From Gordius sp. MW1 (lineage: Eukaryota; Nematomorpha; Gordioida; Gordea; Gordiidae), in NCBI GenBank assembly GCA_964036665.1, contig OZ038530.1:18126001-18190000 (forward strand): 64,000 bases of DNA. The letters are read 5' to 3'. Each line of letters begins with the position of its first letter. Position 1 is the stretch's first letter. Positions 56,442 to 64,000 of the stretch are shown here, in pieces. The notes beneath the pieces were generated by a model that was not told the DNA's origin, ran no database searches, and worked only from the letters and a program-made list of their open reading frames with translations. The position numbers were made by a program, and so were the translations under genes.

Positions 56442-57600
56442 GTTCTACTAATGTATGAATATGTAGTAGTATTTAATTAAAAAAAATATAAATCATATAA
56501 TGATAATATTTATTAATAAGGTTTAATTCGTTAAGGATAATAACAGTTAATATTATTTAATCTAAAACGAACGAATATTATCACTTATAATATGATAAAA
56601 ATCAAAAACATTAGCTAAGTACGCTTAAATTTTCAAAAAATAAGTGTGTGAAATAATGTACAAAAGTAGTTGAAAACATATAATGGATATAAGTAATAAA
56701 TATTACAAAATTATCGTATAAAGATGTACAATAAGTTATTTAATATTTAGTTTCGGTACCCGTACAACGGGTTATTATCTTGTTTTATTATAAATCTAGA
56801 ATGTTTGCGTTATAAATAAAATCTCGGCATATATAAAAGATTAATGCATATCAAAATACTATTTATAGTTTAATTATTTATGTTAAAGTTTAATGAATAA
56901 GTACAAAAAATAATAGAAAACATTTTTTATAAATTTGCAATTTGATAAAAAACAAACATCATTGTTCTTGTGATAATTGATTATACCGCCATCTATAAAT
57001 ATTTTTGGTGAAAATGTAATTTTTCAAATTTTGACCATCTCGTAGCCGCTCCCAAACTTTTTATGATTGAAATATGATAATGGGTCATAAAGGAGTGCAC
57101 ATTGCGAAATTGGTGATTTCACATAAAGGGTAAATATGTTTTTAATATATTTCACTAATTTGACCACAAAAAATTAACCGCAAAAGTTTGAGGTGTTCGG
57201 ATAAATTATTTCGATAGAGAATTTTTTTAGGAACAAAATGCACCAAAATTTGAGTGAATAACGCTTTTACTTTTAAAAATATGACAAAAATAGTAAAATT
57301 CATAAAACGCTCCCGAACGTGATTTTGGCCCTTTACACGTCCATAACTTAAAAAGTATTGGCCCAAAATCGCTAAAATTTTCAGAAATTACTCTAATAAA
57401 TGAGGCCTACACCCTCACCAAAAATTATCCTGATCTGAGATGGTCGGTCGAAAATCGTCTTTTTTTTGACGAATCGACATGGAATGGCTCAACTATGATC
57501 ATTTAAATTTTAGATATGATTTATATAGAGTAGAACGGTTGTACCATAATCCATTACAATAGACCGGTATAAAAGGCTGATAATAAAAAGTAAAGATTCG
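56442..57600. repeat. Dicer-like upstream region with a degenerate long-TIR arm (56990-57495)
   Basis: The blocks ggccctttacacgtccataa, ttggcccaaaatcgctaaaa and ttgacgaatcgacatggaat follow the order of the 9352-11274 element's arm. In 56442-56989 I see only AT-rich sequence; a 5' Dicer exon could be hidden there but was not recognised. Confidence 0.5.
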
Positions 57601-58008
57601 GGTTGTAAAAACGGCTGGGTTTTGTTTGGTCGACCTTTGGTTTAAGTCGTCAAAACATAAATATAGCAAAGGTTTTGGTGTTTTTCTTAGTCAACCTCTA
57701 CTCTAGGCTTAGTCGAGATTTGAAAAACAAACCAGAGTCGACCGTTAGTCTTAGTCAGGCGCGTAGCCAGGATTTTTACGAGGGGGGGGTGAAATCTGGC
57801 AAAAAATCTTTTGCACCGCATTTTGTCAAAAATTAAATTAAATGTATATATTATGTTTCTAGGTTTTTATAAGTTTCTTAAAGTCTTTGATGTAACTAAA
57901 CTATTATAATAATTTAGCCCATTTAATTTAGTTATGAATCAAGGTTTCCCGTTCCCCCCCCCCTCATTTACGCCGACCAGACAAAACCCAGCCGTTTTTA
58001 ACACACTA
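57601..58008. mobile_element. M1 MITE interrupted by an M2 MITE
   Basis: The M1 halves are 57601-57755 (ggttgtaaaaacggctgggt) and 57975-58008 (cccagccgtttttaacacac). Between them, 57756-57974 is an M2-type element starting caggcgcgtagccagg with poly-G and poly-C subterminal runs. The nesting dates the M2 insertion after the M1 insertion. Confidence 0.75.
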
Positions 58009-58399
58009 GTAACGCTGTAGCCGACATCTTGGTACTTATATTAAAAGTCAGCGCTGTTGTATTTATGTGTTGTACAAGCCGGAATCCAACGGGAAGAGAA
58101 AAGATAAGATCTCGGTAAAGGGGATAACTAGCAAGCAGACTGAGGAAAGAAGGTTGATTAATCACCACAGATGGTTGGAGATTTAGGATAAAAGACATGA
58201 TGACCAAAGGATGGACAAAGGGATCGAAAAGCTAGCAAAAAAACGCACTTTCAATCGCTCAAATTGTTTCACACGAAAATGATACGAAATATCATAAAAA
58301 ATATTCGAGACATAGGATTGTCGGACATTATCCGGGCTTTCGATATAACAGGTGTCTGAATTGGTCAAGAGTGAGGACGACAAAGGGAAGTGTTGAGGA

Positions 58400-59000
58400 A
58401 TTTATATTGAAGTATCCCTGCTGTACATTTACCATTTGAGGTGGTTGGGTTCTAAGCCCTTTGAATCTAAAAAGGATTCGATAATCTGCGGTATTTTACT
58501 TATTTCCTTTACGGGCCCAACAAAAAACTGTTATCCATGTAGCGTAGGTTGCAGGAGAAACTTCCTGTTAGACAGTTTTTAAATAATCCCCTGATTGGTA
58601 CACACAAAAGCGCTGGGCCTAGGGGATCGCTTTGCTATATCCCTATAGAGGATTAATTTGTCCCCAAATGAAAGGTTAGAACCCCATAACAAAGGAGGAC
58701 GTAAAATTCTAGGTATGCTTTATCGATGGGTGCAAGGAACGCCGCCCTGTTGACGCTATTAAAAGCGTTTTTAGGAGTCTAGTTTAACTGAAAATTCTGA
58801 CTGGGGTGATGTTTACAAGAGGATTCGGGGCGTATGGGCGGCTACTTCACAACCTCCTATGACGCAGAAACTTAATTGGTTGTTGTGGAAAGGAACAAGC
58901 CAAAGAGGCGCGAATTTTCCGTGATTAATTTGGAAACTGATCTGCGTAAAACTGATCCTATCGCAAATATAGCTGTCCGGTTTATTAGAGGCCAACAATT
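58400..59000 (-). pseudogene. Fragment of restriction-nuclease-type non-LTR retrotransposon RT
   Basis: On the minus strand, broken frames read GGCEVAAHTPRILL, KNAFNSVNRAAFLAP, then SDPLGPALL (RT motif B) and NLRYMDNSFLLGP. These are the same blocks as the plus-strand copy at 62464-63000, in opposite orientation and with different stops. Confidence 0.75.
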
Positions 59001-59060
59001 TTCCACCAAAAATAGTTGAGATATTTCTGGGGGGAATTGACCCCTTATAAAAATGTTATA

Positions 59061-59204
59061 GAGATGGGTTAGATTCGCAAGTAAACATTGTGAATCGATG
59101 ATTTAGCAACAGGTCTAGATGGAATCCGCCCCATTTTTCTGCAAGACCTAATTAAGCCCCATATAAACAGTTGACAAAGTTTACTTGCGAATCTAACCCA
59201 TCTC
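59061..59204. repeat. Short inverted repeat
   Basis: A perfect 26-bp arm (59061-59086, core ggttagattcgcaagtaaac) is repeated in reverse at 59179-59204, with a 92-bp spacer. It lies between the two retrotransposon segments. Confidence 0.85.
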
Positions 59205-59256
59205 TGCAACATTATTATAAGAAGCAAATATACCTCAGAAAAAAAAAAGTTTAAAG

Positions 59257-62200
59257 TGACATGGTTCATACCTTTCCATACTTGGATTCGTTTATATGGA
59301 AAGGTTTCAAAAGAATGGTCCTTAGAACTCACCCTCTAAGGAAAACGACTCAAACCCCTGTGATCTGGGGTCAGAATAGGATCTCAGCTCCTCGCGAATC
59401 GTACAAACCGACGAAGAGGTTGGCGCCAGGAAGGGCATCCGGCTATAAAACCTGCTCCAATCCCCCCTATGAATACAAAGGCGAATGGGCGGGGTACAGC
59501 CCTAAGTACCCCGTGGGTTAACTCATCGACCTACGTCAAAAAGAAAGATGAGGATCCTGGCCAAATCGTTTTGGGAACTCCGCAAGGATTTCCTCCTAAT
59601 GATGGTCATCGACTTGAAAATATTCGAGGAGGCCGGTCTAAAGGCGACACGCTAAGGGTTGCTACCTGGAACATAGGGAGTATGACGGGAAGAGCGGGCG
59701 AGGTAGTGGAAGCACTCAATCGGAGAAGGATACATATATGCTGCATACAGGAGACAAGGTGGAAAGGAGAGGGTGCTAGGATGATGGGAGCCATTGGTGC
59801 GCGGTATAAATTCTACTGGCAAGGGCACAAGGATGGAAAAGCTGGTATAGGAATACTTGTCGCTGAGAAATGGGTGGACAAAGTTATCGATGTCAAGCGA
59901 TGGAATGACCGGATCATAGTTATAAAGATGGCGATGGGAGAAAGGCTATACAACGTTATATCGGCCTACGCCCCTCAAGTAGGAAGAAGCGATGAAGAGA
60001 AAGACATTTTCTGGGATCGTCTGTTAAAAATTACTTCCCACCTTCAAGAATCTATTATTTTAGGCGGGGATCTAAACGGACATGTTGGCGCGAATATCGA
60101 TGGTTATGAAGGTGTCCATGGTGGTCACAGCTACGGAACCAGGAACACGGAGGGGGAACGCATTCTGGATTTTGGGGACGCTACTCAGATGGTTATATGC
60201 AATACTTTCTTCAAGAAAGAAGACAGGAAGCTTATAACCTATGAATCGGGTACCCTCAAAAGTACTGTAGATTATATGATGGTCAAAAAATCGGACAGAT
60301 GTATGGTGAAAAACGTCAAGGTTGTCCCTGGGGAAGAATGCGTGACACAACACCGTCTCATTGTTGGGGATCTCGTAATGAAGGGGCTTATAAATCCAAA
60401 GAAACGCTATATCCCGAGACTCAAGGTGTGGTGTTTGAAAGATGATACTCAAAAGAGGGATTTTGCCGAAGCACTTGATGGATCCTCAGTGGCGATGGCG
60501 AAGAACGTAAACGACAAATGGACGGCTATGAAGAATGCTTGGCTCGACACAACATCGCGCGTTTGTGGTTGGACAAAGGGGCCCCCAAGACATAAGGAAA
60601 CTTGGTGGTGGAACTCTGAGGCGGCGAAAGCTATCGAAGATAAAAGGCGTTGCTATAAAGTCTGGCATGAATCTCAACAAAGGTGCGATAAGGTTATGTA
60701 TCAAGAGGCTAAAAGAATTGCAAGAAGGACCGTCGCCAGAATAAAGGAAACAAAAAGATGCGAGTTTGCTCTACGCCTTGACTCAGAGGAAGGGAAGAAA
60801 AGCATGTTTCGTGTAGCCAAACAAATGGCGAAAGAACGACTCGATGTTGTGGCGACTAAATGTGTTAAAACGCCGGCGGGTAACATCATCTCCCATGGCG
60901 ATGGAATCAAAAAAGTTTGGAAAGGCTACATGAAACGACTCTTAAACGAAGAGAATACCTGGGACAATGACGTTGTTTGTGATAAAGTGGAGGGACCCTG
61001 CTGCTGAATTGGGACTGACGAAATCCAGCGTGCCATAAAGAAAACGAAACAAGGTAAAGCGGCAGGCCCAACAGGAATAGTGGCGGAGATGGTAAAAGCT
61101 TCTGGACATTTGGGAGTCGTTTGGCTTACACAGCTGTGTAATGCCATAATTCAGGAAGGGACTATACCTAGCGACTGGAAAAAGAGCATTCTTCTACCAA
61201 TCTACAAAGGAAAAGGCGACCCACTTGACTGCGGATCATATCGGGCTATTAAGCTCCTTGACCAAACTATGAAAGTTATCGAGAGGGTGCTCGAGAAAAG
61301 AATCCGGGAACAAACGAACATCGACGCAATCCAGTTCGGATTTAAACCAGGGAAAGGGACCACCGATGCCATCTTTATAGTACGACAGATGCAAGAAAAC
61401 ACCAAGCAAAAGGGAAAAGACTATACTACGCTTTTGTAGACCTAGAGAAAGCGTTCGATCGGGTGCCGCGGGAAGTTGTAAAATGGGCTCTTAGGAAAAC
61501 AGGTGTGGAAGAATGGTTGGTTACGGCTGTGATGGTTATGTATGACGAATCTCAAACAGCAGTGAGGACCCATGATGGCGATAGCGAAAGCTTTGAAGTG
61601 AAGGTTGGGCTACACCAAGGTTCCGTTTTAAGCCCCCTACTTTTCATACTCGTAATGGAGGTGGTGACAAAAGAACTGCGAGATGGACTCCCATGGGAAC
61701 TTTTATACGCCGATGATCTCTTGATAAGGCTGAGAGTGAGGCTGATCTCTTTACTAAGATACAAAAATGGAAAAACGGAATGGAGAAAAAGGGCTTAAAA
61801 GTTAACTTGGGAAAAACAAAGGTGATGTTTGGCGGGAAAAGTATGAAGAGCGCCGAGACAACTTGCGCCTGGCCCTGTAGCGTATGTTACAAAGGAGTTG
61901 CTAGCAACTCTATACAATGTACAAAATGCCTAGGATGGGTCCACAAAAAATGTAGCGGTGTGAAAGGAAGTCTTTTATTGGCAAGCTGTACTTTTAGCTG
62001 CAAGCCCTGCGTGACAGGACCTCTACCGGATAATGCCATAACCGACTTTAACATCGGTAATGGGGAGACCCTAGGACAAGTTAACACCTTTACCTATCTC
62101 GGGGACTCTTTAAGTGCAGATGGGAATGTTGACTCGGCAGTTACAGCAAGGATACGACAAGCCTGGAAGAAGTTTAAAGAGATGGCCCCTCTTTTGACCG

Positions 62201-62470
62201 GAAAAGGTGTTTCACTCACTTTAAAGGGTAAAGTCTACGCGGCATGTATTAGAAGTTGTCTTGTATATGGTAGCGAAACGTGGCCATTAATGCCGATACA
62301 TAAAGCCAAATAGGAAAGCACAGAAATGCGCATGATAAGATGGATGTCAAACGTGTCGCTACGGGAAAGAATAACAAGCAATAGTCTCAGAGAAAGAACC
62401 GGGATCGGGCCAATCAACGAGGTCATCCGGAAAAACAGGCTAAGATGGTTTGGACATGTAACTCGTGCCA
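59257..62470 (+). pseudogene. RTE-like retrotransposon with PHD finger in RT region, broken
   Basis: The frame 59469-61007 holds an APE-type endonuclease: RVATWNIGSMTGR, CIQETRWKG, YAPQVG, GGDLNGHVG, STVDYMMVKKSD and CVTQHRLIVGDL. RT follows: KKTKQGKAAGPTGIVAEMV, FVDLEKAFDRVP, GLHQGSVLSPLLF and LLYADDLL. Then comes a PHD-like finger (CSVC, CTKC, WVHKKC, CKPC at ~61870-62010), inserted before TFTYLGDSLSADGN, and the 3' block KNRLRWFGHVTR. Disruptions are an in-frame TGA at 61005-61007, frame changes near 61435 and 61722, and a TAG at 62311-62313. The 3' end stops abruptly at ~62463, where another element begins. The damage is light, so this is a young dead copy. Confidence 0.92.
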
Positions 62471-64000
62471 TCGCTATTGGGTCAGTTTTACGCATAATAG
62501 CTTCCAAATTTATCACAATAAAAATTAGCGCCTCTTTGGCTTATTCCTTTCTCCCCAACCAATTAGGTTTCAGAATTAAGGGATGTTGCGAAGAAGCCGC
62601 CCATACGGCCCGTATCCTCCTCGAAACATCACCTCAAACAGATCTATTAGTAAAAGTAACTTTAAAAACGCCTTTAACAGCGTCAATAGGGCGGCGTTCC
62701 TCGCGCCCTTTCAAAGAGCGTACCCCCAATTTTACTCGTACGTCAATAGTTATGGAGCCCCATCCTTTCTACTTTTTGGGGATAAGATAATCCACTCCTC
62801 CAGAGGGATACAGCAAGGCGATCCCCTAGGCCTAGCGCTTTGCTGCTTAGCTATATAGGGGATCATACAGAAACTGTCTAACACAGGAAGCTTTTCTTGC
62901 AACCTATGGTACATGGACGACGGATTTTTGATGGGCCTTGCGAGTGAAATAAGAGAAATACCGCTAATTATTAGATCCTTTTAAGATTCAATTGACCTCA
63001 AACTCAACCACTTAAAATGTGAAGTATACAACAAGGGATCCTTCAATAGATCCCCCAACACTCCCCTTTCCTGTCCTCACTCTCGACCAGTTCAGCCACT
63101 TAGGCGCACCGCTGGTTGGGCCCATATCTTCCCAGCGCTTTCTGGCCTTATATTTAACTTTCATAGAGGCTGTCAAACCTACCCTGCAGAAACTAACCCC
63201 ACACCATGCATTTTTTGGCTAAAAATTTTCTGCTAATCCCGAAAATAAATGAAATCACGCCTTGCATGCATCACCTATCTTTGGCTGCCCCAAGCAATTA
63301 AATTTAATCGAACGAAACATTCAGACTTTTTTTGAAACCTGCTTAAATATAAAGTTTACTCCAGTCCAATGGCTCCAAGCATCCCCCCCCCTTTGAAGAG
63401 TGGGGGAATTGGTATTCGATCTCCGCAAGAGATAGCATTAGCGGGTTTTATATTTTCGCGTATGAGTACCGACCCCCTTATCTCTGTCATGACATCCCTC
63501 CCAGACCCTCACCTCCAGGAGGCTCTCCACAGGTGGGACGTGGACAAGCTCGAGTCAGCCGAACGACCACTCAGAGTGACTTAAAAGGAATGGGATTTTC
63601 CTCTAATAGCACGTTCCTTAGCTTTTCTTTCTTCGAACGAACTAAACTCGTTTTCAATTGGGCCTCTTCCAAGAGCGGTTACGAATGGTTCGAAGCAATT
63701 TCGAGCAGGAATTTGGGACTTTATATGTTTGGGGAGGAATTACGCATAGTCAGAGGCGTCCGTCTCGGATGTGACATAATATCCCCTTACGTATGCGATC
63801 TCTGCAAACAGCCGGTCCAACTTAATGGTCATCACCCCCTCCACCCCAGGTACACGGCGATCAACAAAATTATCGGCCAGTACCTTATGAAGGCTGGCTA
63901 CCCAACACCTTGAAGCCCGTCGGCCTTAGCACCACCGACAAGAAAAGACCAGAATGCGTCACACTCATCCCATGGACTGAATCTCACTTGGGACTTCACC
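62464..64000 (+). pseudogene. Non-LTR RT with C-terminal restriction-like nuclease motif, broken and leaving window
   Basis: Blocks across several frames: AIAIGSVLRIIASKFI, CCEEAAHTARILLE, NAFNSVNRAAFLAPFQ, RGIQQGDPLGLALCCLAI, WYMDDGFLMGL (RT catalytic region with MDD), LDQFSHLGAPLVG, LKSGGIGIRSPQEIALAGF, VRLGCDIISPYVCDLCKQPV, AINKIIGQYLMKAGYPT and KRPECVTLIPWTES. The last blocks correspond to the zinc-knuckle and RPDG-type nuclease found at the C-terminus of a metazoan RT family often annotated as R2-like. Many stops and frameshifts. The window ends inside it, at the expected TWDFT of the nuclease. Confidence 0.8.

Noticed and set aside
57142-57366. 74-residue minus-strand frame upstream of the Dicer-like gene
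   Set aside because: It falls in a degenerate arm of the long-TIR element and is not a 5' Dicer exon.

Overview
This window is nuclear DNA of a eukaryote, almost certainly an invertebrate animal. It is AT-rich, its genes are split by GT-AG introns, and it carries metazoan-type genes (exocyst subunit SEC8/EXOC4, a Dicer-family helicase, polyubiquitin). At least half of the sequence is transposon debris: hAT, RTE-like and restriction-nuclease-type non-LTR elements, Helentron-like composites and MITEs. I cannot name the species or phylum from sequence alone.

Layout. (1) 1-19.9 kb, minus strand: an EXOC4/SEC8 gene reconstructed exon by exon (18 exons, 919 codons, all reading phases consistent), running off the left edge before its last ~200 residues. 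Its introns hold a Helentron-like composite, three clear MITE types, a deleted hAT, an element with ~600-bp inverted arms and a direct-repeat (LTR-like) element. (2) 20-30 kb: intergenic repeats. A large Helentron-like composite contains a perfect 1,790-bp tandem duplication, and next to it lie a dead RTE retrotransposon (minus) and a deleted hAT with target-site duplication. (3) 30.6-32.5 kb, plus strand: a seven-unit polyubiquitin gene with a 38-43 nt intron at every unit junction. (4) 32.5-43.7 kb: three more Helentron-like composites, two of them abutting end to end, and another hAT. (5) 43.7-56.2 kb, minus strand: a Dicer-like gene. Thirteen phase-compatible exons (1,609 codons plus stop) encode the helicase and the Dicer dimerisation domain, then one 2.6-kb exon of disordered Ser/Asn/Thr/Lys-rich sequence that ends in a stop. 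No PAZ or RNase III sequence was found in the window. (6) 57.6-64 kb: nested MITEs, a broken RTE-like retrotransposon with a PHD finger inside its RT region, and on either side of it fragments of a second retrotransposon in inverted orientation.

The most interesting locus is the Dicer-like gene. Its helicase signature residues are altered (DECD instead of DECH, LGLTRC instead of LGLTAS, QSKGCTL instead of QSKGRAR), yet every exon stays open. The long tail has only four tryptophans, three of them in a repeated W-x-(S/C)-F-G motif and the fourth in a related G-K-W context. This suggests, as inference only, a nuclease-less Dicer relative that works as a binding scaffold, perhaps for Argonaute-like partners.
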